Assembly (NCBI GenBank): GCA_034003725.1
Contig: JAVEYB010000007.1
Coordinates: forward strand, 62,001 to 126,000
Origin: Candidatus Zixiibacteriota bacterium
Lineage (GTDB): Bacteria > Zixibacteria > MSB-5A5 > GN15 > FEB-12
Length of the DNA stretch: 64,000 bases
Direction of reading: 5' to 3'
Part shown: positions 50,841 through 59,203 of the stretch, in pieces
Position numbering within the stretch: the first letter of the stretch is position 1
Layout of the letters: each line of letters begins with the position of its first letter
Translations under genes and position numbers: made by a program
The notes under the pieces: model-generated
The model's database searches: none
Told to the model about the DNA's origin: nothing
Seen by the model: only the letters and a program-made list of their open reading frames with translations

Positions 50841-52028
50841 ATGCCTGACGACCAAGCACCGCCACGCGGAGAAGAACCCGGAAGAAGCGATTCAGTTTAC
50901 AGCCGACGGTCGCTCCGCGAAGTCGCCCTGCTGTTTCTTCGGCTCGGTGCCACCGCGTTTGGCGGTCCAGCGGCCCATATCGGCATGATGCACGATGAAG
51001 TCCTCTCCCGCCGCCGCTGGCTCACCGACCAGCAGTTCCTTGACCTCGTCGGAGCTACGAATCTGATTCCGGGCCCCAACTCCACGGAAATGGCTATCCA
51101 CATCGGCTATATGCGCGCCGGCTGGCGCGGTCTGCTGCTGGGCGGGCTGTGTTTTATGATCCCCGCCGCCGTCGCCGTGCTCGTCCTGTCCTGGGCCTAC
51201 GTTCGGTTTGGTTCCACACCGCAGGCCGAGTGGCTGTTGTACGGCGTCAAGCCGGTCGTGATTGCAGTAATCGTCCAGGCACTCTGGTCCCTCGGTCGAA
51301 AGGTGATCAACGGTATCTTGCCGACCGCGATTGTCGTCGGCGTCGTCACCCTCTACTTCTTCCGTGTTAATGAGATCGCACTACTGTTTGTCGGTGGATT
51401 GGTGATGATGGTCGGCCGCAACGTAAGGTCCGTACAGGGAAGCATGAAGACGCTGCTGCTGGTACCGCTCAGTACCGCCGTCACCGTCGCGGGAACGGCC
51501 GCGCCGTTCAGTTTTGTCGGGCTTTTTCTCAACCTGCTGAAAATCGGCGCCGTCTGGTACGGCAGCGGCTATGTCCTTTTGGCTTTTCTCCGAGCCGACT
51601 TCGTCGACCGGCTCGGCTGGCTGACCGATCAGCAGTTGATCGACGCCATCGCAATCAGTCAGATTACCCCCGGCCCGCTGTTTACTGCCGCAACATTTAT
51701 CGGCTATCTGCTCGGCGGTGTTTTTGGAGCAGTCGGTGCGACCGTCGCGATCTGCCTTCCCTCGTTTGTCTTTGTCGCCCTGTCCAACCCGCTGATCCCC
51801 CGTATTCGAAAATCCCGTCTTGCTGGAAGCCTGCTCGACGGAGTCAATGTCGCGGCCCTTGGCCTGATGGGGGCCGTCACCTGGCAACTTGGCCGCGCTT
51901 CGATAGTAGATCCCGTCTCAGCACTTCTGGCGATCGCGGCTGTGGTCCTGCTCTTCCGGTATCGGATCAATTCCGTCTGGCTTATCGCAGGCGGCGCGCT
52001 GGTTGGACTGGTAACCGCGCTTTTCTGA
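50841..52028 (+). CDS. chrA: Chromate transporter ChrA (two-domain)
   Basis: A 395-residue membrane protein with two homologous CHR domains. The first has FLRLGATAFGGPAAHIGMM, LTDQQFLDLVGATNLIPGPNS and GWRGLLLGGLCFMIPA; the second repeats LLKIGAVWYGSGYV, LTDQQLIDAIAISQITPGP and GAVGATVAICLPSF. This architecture exports chromate by CrO4(2-)/H+-type transport and gives resistance when expressed, but related proteins may move other oxyanions; no chrB regulator is visible. The ATG at 50841 follows a weak GAGT site. Confidence 0.94.
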   Translation: MPDDQAPPRGEEPGRSDSVYSRRSLREVALLFLRLGATAFGGPAAHIGMMHDEVLSRRRWLTDQQFLDLVGATNLIPGPNSTEMAIHIGYMRAGWRGLLLGGLCFMIPAAVAVLVLSWAYVRFGSTPQAEWLLYGVKPVVIAVIVQALWSLGRKVINGILPTAIVVGVVTLYFFRVNEIALLFVGGLVMMVGRNVRSVQGSMKTLLLVPLSTAVTVAGTAAPFSFVGLFLNLLKIGAVWYGSGYVLLAFLRADFVDRLGWLTDQQLIDAIAISQITPGPLFTAATFIGYLLGGVFGAVGATVAICLPSFVFVALSNPLIPRIRKSRLAGSLLDGVNVAALGLMGAVTWQLGRASIVDPVSALLAIAAVVLLFRYRINSVWLIAGGALVGLVTALF

Positions 52029-52299
52029 TCCCTCGGTTCGGCCGTTCGCGCGACTTTCTGCAGAAGCACTGCCGGCGCAGAAACGGGGAACCGTTTTGGG
52101 TGTTTCGATCGGACCCCGAGCCGGGGCCATGCTCCGTACACCCGCTTTTTCCCGGTAAATAATTCCGGCAAATCCCCGATAACTATAAAGACGACGCAAG
52201 GATGTGGTCCTGTCTGAATTTCGAACATGGGACCTGACACAAATACACTCACGAGAGCACGACCGAATAACAGTCCACTGTAGATAAGCGAGAGACACT

Positions 52300-53460
52300 A
52301 TGGATTTGTCGCCGAATGATATCCGCAAGTACCATTTTCCAAACCAGATGCGCGGCTATGATCGGGAAGAGGTCGACAGTTTCCGCGAACAAATGGCTCA
52401 GGCGTTCGAAACCCTCAAACAGGAGAACGTCAAGCTGGGAATGGAAGTGGAGTCGCTCAAGAGCCAGTTGACGGCCCTGAAACAGTTCGAGGACACCATC
52501 AAGAGCGCGGCGATCGATGCCCGCCGCAATGCCGACATGACTCTGGCGAATGCCCGCAAGGAAGCCGAGGAGTTACTGGCCAAGGCTAAGAACCACGCGG
52601 AAGAACTCAAGAAGGCGCACGAAGCCAAAGCCCAGCACTATCAGCAACAGCTGGCCAAGTTGGAACTCGCCCGCAAGTCCTATGTCAACAAGCTCCGTCA
52701 GCTCATCGGCAACCACCTCGATCTCGTCAATGAAATCGCCAACGCGGAACCCAAAGAAGTCAAGGATGAACAGCAAATCGAGGTAACCGATTCCACCGAG
52801 GTCAAGCGCGCGCGTCGCGAAACAGTCGCCACGGTGCCGTCGAAGCAGCCTGCGATAAAGACCGAAGAAGCAAACGCCGCTCAGGAAATTGTCAAAGTTG
52901 CCCCGGCAGCTCCGCTGTCTCGGCCCGCGGCCCCCCAGAGTGAAGACCTGACCGAATCGCTCCGCCGGGTCGTCAAGGATGAGCAGGATCGCCTCTCGAC
53001 AGCCGCACCGGCCGTCGAGAAAAAACAGGTACAACCGTTGCAGGAATCACGGCCGCTCGACATGACCTCCGAAGAAATGAGCAGCCGGTCGGACGACGCG
53101 TTCGAACACAATGTGCTCGATGAGGAAGCGACCGAGCAGACGCCCGCGTCGCCGATTGACCCCGAGCTGGCCGCAGCGCTGGAAAACTACCAGCACGCGA
53201 AAGCACAGCAGCATGCCGATGCCGCCGCGCGAAAAGCGGCCGCCGACGTCCCGCGACAGGGAGAAGTTACCGAAACCGATTCACGGGCCGAGGATATCCC
53301 GCGTGGCTTTGTCCCCGTGCAGGAAGCCCCGGAATCGGCCGGCGATGAACCCGCTCAGCGCGATCCCAACGCGCCCATGGATCCCAACGACCTCGCGCGC
53401 GAACTGGATTCGGTCGTCGAGAAGTTCAACGAGGAGATGGACAGGGCAGCAAAAAGCTGA
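52300..53460 (+). CDS. DivIVA-domain protein
   Basis: A 386-residue coiled-coil protein. The N-terminal DivIVA domain is clear (LSPNDIRKYHFPNQMRGYDREEVDSFREQMAQAFETLKQEN, residues 2-45), the membrane-curvature-binding and dimerisation region known from Gram-positive DivIVA and related Wag31-type proteins. A long heptad coil continues to about residue 150; the rest is acidic, low-complexity and Pro/Gln/Glu-rich to the C-terminus, with EAPESAGDEPAQRDPNAPMDPNDLARELDS near the end. It may place envelope or division machinery at the poles. GAGA and the leader precede the ATG. A terminator follows. Confidence 0.93.
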   Translation: MDLSPNDIRKYHFPNQMRGYDREEVDSFREQMAQAFETLKQENVKLGMEVESLKSQLTALKQFEDTIKSAAIDARRNADMTLANARKEAEELLAKAKNHAEELKKAHEAKAQHYQQQLAKLELARKSYVNKLRQLIGNHLDLVNEIANAEPKEVKDEQQIEVTDSTEVKRARRETVATVPSKQPAIKTEEANAAQEIVKVAPAAPLSRPAAPQSEDLTESLRRVVKDEQDRLSTAAPAVEKKQVQPLQESRPLDMTSEEMSSRSDDAFEHNVLDEEATEQTPASPIDPELAAALENYQHAKAQQHADAAARKAAADVPRQGEVTETDSRAEDIPRGFVPVQEAPESAGDEPAQRDPNAPMDPNDLARELDSVVEKFNEEMDRAAKS

Positions 53461-53486
53461 ACGATTACCCATCCCGTACTGCTTCG

Positions 53487-53524
53487 GGACCGGCCTCGTT
53501 CTCGCCAGGCCGGTCCTTTTTTTT
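53487..53524 (+). terminator. Intrinsic terminator after divIVA
   Basis: A 10-base-pair perfect stem GGACCGGCCT/AGGCCGGTCC with a ten-base loop (53497-53506) is followed by T8. It starts 26 bases after the DivIVA stop. Confidence 0.88.
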
Positions 53525-53633
53525 CGTTTACCCCGTGTAGCTTCCGCCGCCTAACTTCCGCTTTCCCCAAGAATCAAATGCCCTATATTCTTCACTACGA
53601 CAGAGAAAACAATCCCGAGTGAGGAGTATCTCG

Positions 53634-54470
53634 ATGGCGCTTTTTACCTGGCAGGAAATTCACAAAATGCTCGACGAGGCGGTTGCCCATATTCACAAGC
53701 AGATCGATTTCGCTCCCAAAATCGGCATCATCCTGGGCACCGGTCTCGGTTCGCTGGTCGATGGCATCCAGATGGTCGGCACGGTTGGCTACGAAACCAT
53801 TCCGCACTTCCCGGTCAGCACGGTTGAGTCGCATGCCGGACGGTTGCTGTTCGGCCACCTGAAAGGCAAACCGGTCGTATGCATGCAGGGGCGTTTCCAC
53901 TACTACGAGGGCTACACGTTCCAGCAGATCGCTTTCCCGATCCGCGTCCTCAAGAAGCTCGGTATGGAGACCCTGATTGTCTCTAACGCCGCCGGCGGCA
54001 TGAACCCGAACTTCAAACCCGGCGACATCATGGTGATCAAGGATCACATCAACTTCTTCCCCGGCAACCCGCTGATCGGTCCGAATGACGAAAGCTGGGG
54101 CGATCGCTTCCCGGACATGTACGAAGTCTACAACAAGGGGTACGTTCAGCTCGCTAAAGATGTCGCACTCCAGCAGAACCTGAGACTGCAGGAAGGCGTC
54201 TACGTCGGCCTGACCGGACCGTGTCTGGAGACGTCGGCGGAGTACAGGATGCTTCGCGGGTTCGGCGCCGACGCGGTCGGGATGTCGACTGTGCCCGAGG
54301 TCATCACCGCGCACCACCAGCGCAACAAGATTCTCGGCTTTTCGATCATCACCGACATGGGCCTCGCCGACAACATGCATCCCTGTTCGTTGCAGGACGT
54401 AATCGGGACGGCCTCCCGCACCGAGCCAAAACTGCGTGATTTGATTGCAGGATGTGTGGAGAAGATGTAG
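53634..54470 (+). CDS. punA: Purine-nucleoside phosphorylase (class I, PunA type)
   Basis: Splits purine nucleosides with phosphate to the base and ribose-1-phosphate, for purine salvage. The 278-residue protein shows the trimeric-PNP pattern: IGIILGTGLGSLVDG (phosphate-binding loop), FPVSTVESHAG, QGRFHYYEGY, VSNAAGGMNP, TGPCLETSAEYRML, GADAVGMSTVPEVI and the late Asn-containing ITDMGLADN. The ATG at 53634 has GAGGAG at good spacing and gives MALFTWQEIHK. The gene converges with the alcohol dehydrogenase, with a hairpin in the spacer. Confidence 0.95.
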   Translation: MALFTWQEIHKMLDEAVAHIHKQIDFAPKIGIILGTGLGSLVDGIQMVGTVGYETIPHFPVSTVESHAGRLLFGHLKGKPVVCMQGRFHYYEGYTFQQIAFPIRVLKKLGMETLIVSNAAGGMNPNFKPGDIMVIKDHINFFPGNPLIGPNDESWGDRFPDMYEVYNKGYVQLAKDVALQQNLRLQEGVYVGLTGPCLETSAEYRMLRGFGADAVGMSTVPEVITAHHQRNKILGFSIITDMGLADNMHPCSLQDVIGTASRTEPKLRDLIAGCVEKM

Positions 54471-54598
54471 GGAAGACTTCTCCCCCGAGCGAAAGACTGT
54501 GGCCCACCTATAGTCCCCGCCGCGGCGGGTCCTGCGGACGCGGGTTCTGCCCTACGCGGATCACTCTGCAGCACCCACCCCCTGCCCGCAACAACATC

Positions 54599-54633
54599 GC
54601 CCCACTCGCGTGTCTGGGCACGGCGGGTGGGGC
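54599..54633. terminator. Hairpin between convergent genes, weak terminator candidate
   Basis: A perfect 7-base-pair stem GCCCCAC/GTGGGGC (54599-54605 and 54627-54633), extended by inner GC pairs, lies between the purine-nucleoside phosphorylase and the convergent dehydrogenase. No T run follows on either strand, so it is a weak bidirectional candidate. Confidence 0.4.
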
Positions 54634-54665
54634 TACTCTATACAGTCAGTTCGACAGGCAAACGG

Positions 54666-55727
54666 CTAGAACGTAACAAGCGGTTTGATGATGCCGTCCT
54701 CTTTCGAGGCCATCAGGTTAAACGCCTTGTCCACTTCGTCGAACGTAAACCGGTGTGTGGTCAGCAGTGACGGATCGACCTTTTTCGTCTCGAGCAGCCG
54801 GAGCAGGCGGTCCATCCGGACCCGTCCGCCGGGGCAGAGGCCGGTGCGGATGGTCTTGTCGGACATGCCGACTCCCCACTCCGTGCGCGGAATCTTGACA
54901 TAGTCACCCTCGCCGAAATAGCCGCAGACCGAGATGGTCCCGCCCGGCCGGGTGGCTTTGACGCAGGACTCGAAGGTGATCTGCGAGCCGAGGCACTCGA
55001 CCGCCGAATCGACCCCGAGACCGCCGGTCAACTCGAGGATCTTCTTCACCGGGTCGCCTTCCTTGAAATTGACCGGGATATCGACTGCCAGTTTGCGCGC
55101 GAGATCGAGCCGGCTTTGGACGCCGTCGACACCGATTATCAGTCCGGCGCCGAGCAGTTTGGCCCCGACCGCAGCCATCATCCCGACCGGTCCGAGGGCG
55201 AAGATTGCCACGGTACCGCCGAGCGGAATGTTGGCCTGCTCGGAGCCCATAAACCCGGTCGACATCATATCGGTAGCATAGACCGCGATCTCCGGCGGCA
55301 CGCCTTTGGGAATGAGCGCGAGGTTGGCCTCGGCATCGTTGACATGGAAGTATTCGGCGAAGGTGCCGTCTTTGATATTTGCAAATTTCCAGCCACCGAG
55401 CATCTGGGTGCACTGCGAAGGGTAGCCCCGGAGACAGTTTTCGCATTTGTAACAAGGGGTGATGGCGTTGACAGCGACCAGGTCGCCGTTCTTGAACGAG
55501 TGGACCTCGCTGCCGACCTCGTGAACGATCCCGACCGCCTCGTGTCCGAGCGTGAGGTTGTGGCGATCCCCGATCGCTCCCTTGACAGTGTGTACGTCGG
55601 AGGTGCAAACCAGGGCGTGCGTCGTTCTGACGATTGCGTCGTTTGGCCCGGCTTTCGGTATCGGCTTCTCGGCGAATCCGACTTTCCCGATTCCCTGCAT
55701 CACAAAACACTTCATGGTGCCAGACAT
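54666..55727 (-). CDS. Zinc-dependent alcohol dehydrogenase, Thermoanaerobacter brockii type
   Basis: A 353-residue medium-chain dehydrogenase closely resembling T. brockii secondary-alcohol dehydrogenase: IGKVGFAEKP, CTSDVHTV, GAIGDRHNLTLGHEAVG, GTFAEYFHVND and PHDIKPLV-like end. Catalytic zinc ligands are Cys41, His62 and Glu63, with a later Asp. Unlike the T. brockii enzyme, it keeps a full structural-zinc loop, Cys92-Cys95-Cys98-Cys106 (CYKCENC...C). After the Rossmann GxGPVG turn an aspartate follows (IIGVDGVQSRLDL), suggesting NAD+ over NADP+. The ATG has GGAGG nine bases upstream. It probably oxidises or reduces a secondary alcohol or ketone; the substrate is unknown. Confidence 0.93.
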   Translation of the reverse strand: MSGTMKCFVMQGIGKVGFAEKPIPKAGPNDAIVRTTHALVCTSDVHTVKGAIGDRHNLTLGHEAVGIVHEVGSEVHSFKNGDLVAVNAITPCYKCENCLRGYPSQCTQMLGGWKFANIKDGTFAEYFHVNDAEANLALIPKGVPPEIAVYATDMMSTGFMGSEQANIPLGGTVAIFALGPVGMMAAVGAKLLGAGLIIGVDGVQSRLDLARKLAVDIPVNFKEGDPVKKILELTGGLGVDSAVECLGSQITFESCVKATRPGGTISVCGYFGEGDYVKIPRTEWGVGMSDKTIRTGLCPGGRVRMDRLLRLLETKKVDPSLLTTHRFTFDEVDKAFNLMASKEDGIIKPLVTF

Positions 55728-55994
55728 AGCTTTCGCCTCCAGCTTGTTACGGTTTGCGGCTGCCGATCCCCTGAGGGGGTTCGGCGAAGTTCACTAGTCA
55801 TACGAATTTGAGGCCGAAAAAGTCGAAAAACCGGTCCCGGGAGTTCGCAAACATGGAGTACTTTGTCCTTATTATGATAGGTGTTGTGGGCGCTTGCCCA
55901 CCAGTAATGCGGTCTGTGAGGGTAGCAAAACGAGAGTGGCGGAGTCACCATGGCGCCGGGGTAGACAGCCGCTGTTCCATGCGCCTTCGCCAAC

Positions 55995-56017
55995 AAAAAA
56001 CCCGCCTCTTGGCGGGT
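55995..56017 (-). terminator. Intrinsic terminator downstream of the 56045-56416 gene
   Basis: On the minus strand ACCCGCC-aaga-GGCGGGT is followed by TTTTTT. It starts 28 bases after the stop of the small gene to its right. The remaining spacer 55728-55994 shows no gene and should hold the dehydrogenase promoter. Confidence 0.85.
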
Positions 56018-56044
56018 CGCAGACCTCACTCGTGTGCCGATCAC

Positions 56045-56416
56045 TTACGGCGCGAACTTGTCAAACTTCGTCCAGTAGGTCTCGCTCAACTGGTACGCCA
56101 CAAACCCCTCCGGCCAGCCTTCGCCACTCTGGTCCGGCGCCGCGACGATCATCCCCAGCTCCTCGGCAAAATCAAATACCCGGCGGATATCCGACCGATT
56201 GTCCAGCCGCACCTTCTCCCCGATCACGGCCTCGTTGAATACCCACTCTTTGCCGATCTTGCCGAGCGCCCCCACATGCTCCTTGCACAAGGTCAGCAGG
56301 TACTCCTGGACGGAGTTCTGGTTGTTCGGGTAGGCATCGGACTTCGGCTTAGGCATGGGAACTGCCGCGCCGACCGCAATTTCATACTTAAAGTATTTGA
56401 GCGATTCGACTTCCAT
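56045..56416 (-). CDS. Small uncharacterised protein
   Basis: A 123-residue cytoplasmic protein, MEVESLKYFKYEIAVGAAVPMPKPKSDAYPNNQNSVQ..., without signal peptide, membrane segment or recognised domain. The pattern of helices and strands with aromatic residues (WVFNEAVIGEKVRLDNRSDIRRVFDFAEELGMIVAAPD) suggests a compact alpha/beta fold. A terminator with T6 follows the stop, supporting a real expressed gene. It is divergent from ppa, with a 147-base spacer. Confidence 0.7.
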   Translation of the reverse strand: MEVESLKYFKYEIAVGAAVPMPKPKSDAYPNNQNSVQEYLLTLCKEHVGALGKIGKEWVFNEAVIGEKVRLDNRSDIRRVFDFAEELGMIVAAPDQSGEGWPEGFVAYQLSETYWTKFDKFAP

Positions 56417-56563
56417 GATATATAATGTATCGGCAATTTGGTATAAAATCCAGCCTCATTTTTGCTTCGGCCCCCCGTCCGGCCCCTGAAACTCCCCCCG
56501 GACCCGGCCGACCAGCGAGCGCACGGTCCGTAAACTGTAGAAAAGTGATAAGGTAAAAACCGC

Positions 56564-57085
56564 ATGTCAACTAAACAAAACGACCTGCTGATAGTCGAAG
56601 TGATGGTCGAAATCACCAAAGGCAGCCGTAACAAGTATGAATATGACTCCCGGCGGGGAATAATCCGGCTCGACCGGATGCTCTTCTCGGCGGTCCACTA
56701 CCCCTCGGATTACGGCTTTATCACCGACACGCTGGCCGGCGACGGCGACCCGCTTGATGCGCTCGTGCTCGTGTGGGAACCCACTTTTCCCGGTTGCTAT
56801 ATAGAAGCCAAGCCGGTAGGCGTGTTCCATATGCGAGATGAAAAAGGCCCCGACGAAAAGATCCTCTGTGTGCCGACCAAGGACCCGATGTGGAACCAGA
56901 TCGAGGAACTCGATCAGGTCCCCGCACACCTGCTGCTCGAGATCGAGCACTTTTTTGCGGTTTACAAGGACCTCGAGAAGAAAAAGACCGGTATCGAGGG
57001 TTGGTCGCCGCGAGCCGCGGCCGAGCGTGTGATCCGTGAATCACAGGAACGGTACCGTCAGTCCGGAGCAGCGCGACATGACTGA
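56564..57085 (+). CDS. ppa: Inorganic pyrophosphatase (soluble, family I)
   Basis: Hydrolyses pyrophosphate to phosphate, pulling biosynthetic reactions forward. The 173-residue protein has the family I active-site pattern: VEITKGSRNKYEYD (Lys), DRMLFSAVHYPSDYGFI, DGDPLDALVL (catalytic Asp cluster), and DEKILCVPTKDP. AAGGT precedes the ATG. Its last codons overlap the flippase start by 8 bases (ATGACTGA), so the two are translated in coupling, though a polysaccharide flippase and pyrophosphatase are functionally unrelated. Confidence 0.97.
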   Translation: MSTKQNDLLIVEVMVEITKGSRNKYEYDSRRGIIRLDRMLFSAVHYPSDYGFITDTLAGDGDPLDALVLVWEPTFPGCYIEAKPVGVFHMRDEKGPDEKILCVPTKDPMWNQIEELDQVPAHLLLEIEHFFAVYKDLEKKKTGIEGWSPRAAAERVIRESQERYRQSGAARHD

Positions 57086-58364
57086 TAGCGACGACTGGCT
57101 GAGCAGAGCACAGCATTCCCTGAACGGTCTTCGCGGCACCGGAGTACGCCGGCTCACCGAGAACTTCGTGTCGTTGTCGGTCCTTCAGGCCGCGAATTAC
57201 ATCCTGCCACTCGTCACCGTCCCGTATCTGACCCGCGTGTTGGGCGTCGAGAAATATGGTCTGGTCGCGTTCGCCCAGGCTGTCATTCAGTATTTCATCA
57301 TTCTCACAACCTTTGGGTTCGAGTTGTCCGCCACGCGCGAGATCGCCGCCCACCGGGAAGACAAGGAGCGTGTCTCCCGTGTTTTTGTCGGTGTGCTGCT
57401 CGCGCAAAGCGTGTTTCTCGGTCTCGGCTTCTTGCTCCTGTATTTACTAACCCTGGTCGTGCCGCGGCTCGCCGAAGATCCGGGCATTTACCTCATTACG
57501 TTCACGATTGTCCTCGGACGAGTACTCTTTCCGGTCTGGTTTTTCCAGGGTATGGAACGAATGAAGTACTCCACCGCGCTCAACCTCGGCGCCCGGGTGC
57601 TCTTCGTTATTCTGATATTCGTCTTTGTTCGGACCGCGCACGACTATCGCCTCGTGCCGCTGTTCAACGGACTGGGAATGACCCTCGCCGGCGTTGCCGG
57701 GCTCACCCTCGCGTTCACACGGTTTTCTATCCGCTTTCACCTGCCGTCAATCTCGGAAGTCCGACATCTCGTTCGCGATGGGTTCCAGTTTTTCGTCGCC
57801 AGCTTGTCGTCTTCGGTGTCTGCGTCGTTCAATACGCTCGTGCTCGGCTTCGCCACCACAAATACCGCGGTCGGCTACTATGCTGCCGCCGAAAAGCTCT
57901 ATATCGCTATGCGTGCCCTGTTTCATCCGGTGGTTACCGCGTTGTATCCATACATGTCCAGCCAGCGGAATGTCAGGCTGTTTCGACACGTCTTCAGAGT
58001 CGGACTTGCATTTGCAATTGTGATCTCGTCGGTCGCGTACCTGTTCAACGAGGAAGTGACGCGGCTCGTGTTTGGGCCGGGATTCGGCCAATCGGCTGAT
58101 CTCTTCCGTATCTTTTGCCTGATCGTGCCGATCCAAACCACCTCAATGATGCTGGGGTACCCGTTCCTTGCGGCGCTCGGACATGCGTCGTACGCCAACT
58201 ATTCGCAGGTTGTTGGATCGATCGTGCACATAGTGCTCGTGGGTATGCTCTTGACATACCTTACCCCCGCCCGGATAACCTTCCTGCTGCTTTTCACGGA
58301 GACTTTGATCCTGGGCATCAAGATCTACGGGACTCATAAGTACCACTTGTGGAAGCAGGCCTGA
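57078..58364 (+). CDS. Wzx-type polysaccharide flippase (MATE/MOP superfamily)
   Basis: A 428-residue integral membrane protein with twelve or so predicted helices, typical of the Wzx/RfbX oligosaccharide flippases that move undecaprenyl-linked repeat units. Conserved segments include the N-terminal SVLQAANYILPLVTVPYLTRVLGVEKYGLVAFAQAVIQYF, FGFELSATREIAAHR, VWFFQGMERMKY and SVSASFNTLVLGFATTNTAVGYYAAAEKL. The ATG at 57078 overlaps the ppa stop. No glycosyltransferase cluster is in the window, so the polysaccharide it serves is unknown. Confidence 0.9.
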   Translation: MTDSDDWLSRAQHSLNGLRGTGVRRLTENFVSLSVLQAANYILPLVTVPYLTRVLGVEKYGLVAFAQAVIQYFIILTTFGFELSATREIAAHREDKERVSRVFVGVLLAQSVFLGLGFLLLYLLTLVVPRLAEDPGIYLITFTIVLGRVLFPVWFFQGMERMKYSTALNLGARVLFVILIFVFVRTAHDYRLVPLFNGLGMTLAGVAGLTLAFTRFSIRFHLPSISEVRHLVRDGFQFFVASLSSSVSASFNTLVLGFATTNTAVGYYAAAEKLYIAMRALFHPVVTALYPYMSSQRNVRLFRHVFRVGLAFAIVISSVAYLFNEEVTRLVFGPGFGQSADLFRIFCLIVPIQTTSMMLGYPFLAALGHASYANYSQVVGSIVHIVLVGMLLTYLTPARITFLLLFTETLILGIKIYGTHKYHLWKQA

Positions 58365-58450
58365 CCCGTCCGACGACCCATTAATGTCTTGACGACCTTC
58401 CATTTTTGGGTATATTCTCGTGCTACACCAGAATAGAAGGTAAGTATCGT

Positions 58451-58603
58451 ATGAAACGGACATTTCAGCCGTCCAATCGGAAGCGGATTAACGATCACGG
58501 CTTCCGGAAACGGATGGCCACCAAAAACGGCCGCAAGGTGCTGGCGCGCCGTCGCGCCCGGGGCAGAAAACGTCTGACTGTCCGCATTGCCCGCAAAAAA
58601 TAG
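58451..58603 (+). CDS. rpmH: 50S ribosomal protein L34
   Basis: Small basic large-subunit ribosomal protein of 50 residues. [44 protein letters not shown] matches L34 throughout, and the start at MKRTFQ is certain. It is the first gene of the conserved rpmH-rnpA-yidD-yidC-mnmE-mnmG cluster. In most bacteria the cluster lies directly beside dnaA; here dnaA is 48 kb away. Its end overlaps the rnpA start by 17 bases. Confidence 0.98.
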   Translation: MKRTFQPSNRKRINDHGFRKRMATKNGRKVLARRRARGRKRLTVRIARKK

Positions 58604-58937
58604 ATTACCCCGGAGTGAGAGCCTGAAAGGCAGGGTCGCGATCGACCAGCTTTTCGCCGATAGTCGCCGAATTCCGGGGGATTCTTTTACCCTCCTGTGG
58701 CGACCGGCAGACGAGTTTCGATTCGCCGTTTTCGTGCCCCGGGCCTGCGGGAAGGCACACTATCGCAACCGCCTCAAACGGATCTTCCGCGAGGCGGTCC
58801 GACTCTCCCGCGATAAGCTCGCCGTGCCGGGTTGGGTCGGTATTCTGGCCCGACCAAAAGCCCCCGCTCCGTCAGTGGAACAAGTGAGTGCCGATGTCAG
58901 CCGGATCTTCGCAAGCCTCTCCGAGCAGCCCTTATAG
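58587..58937 (+). CDS. rnpA: Ribonuclease P protein component, TTG start inside rpmH
   Basis: Protein subunit of RNase P, which trims tRNA 5' ends with the RNA component rnpB (not in this window). The 116-residue protein has the family arginine-rich core [13 protein letters not shown] near residues 65-77, and the N-terminal [19 protein letters not shown] matches RnpA. The TTG start at 58587 overlaps rpmH by 17 bases and is the only start that leaves the conserved N-terminus intact. Its own stop overlaps yidD by 50 bases. Confidence 0.94.
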   Translation: MPAKNRLPRSESLKGRVAIDQLFADSRRIPGDSFTLLWRPADEFRFAVFVPRACGKAHYRNRLKRIFREAVRLSRDKLAVPGWVGILARPKAPAPSVEQVSADVSRIFASLSEQPL

Positions 58938-59157
58938 CATATCATGGGCGGCCTATCCATTGATTGCTCTGATCTATCTCTATCGCTATACCCTGTCGCC
59001 GATTATAGGAAATCAGTGCCGTTTTGATCCAACCTGTTCGCACTACGCCGAAGATGCCTTGCGAAAATACGGCGCCCTCCGCGGCTCCTGGCTCGCCATC
59101 CGTCGCATCCTGCGTTGCCATCCGTGGCACGACAGCGGCTATGATCCGGTGCCGTAG
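58888..59157 (+). CDS. yidD: Membrane protein insertion efficiency factor YidD
   Basis: Small membrane-associated protein assisting YidC-dependent insertion. The family core [58 protein letters not shown] occupies residues 33-89 and includes its conserved cysteines. The start is uncertain: a GTG at 58888 or the ATG at 58894, both inside rnpA. It precedes yidC in the usual order, with 46 bases between. Confidence 0.94.
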   Translation: MPMSAGSSQASPSSPYSISWAAYPLIALIYLYRYTLSPIIGNQCRFDPTCSHYAEDALRKYGALRGSWLAIRRILRCHPWHDSGYDPVP

Positions 59158-59203
59158 GAAAATATTAAGTACATATGAGACATAAGAATAAAGGAATGTG
59201 ACC

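Noticed and set aside
54471-54598. Small frames between purA-type salvage gene and dehydrogenase
   Set aside because: Short, without ribosome site, and they read through the convergent-gene spacer hairpin.
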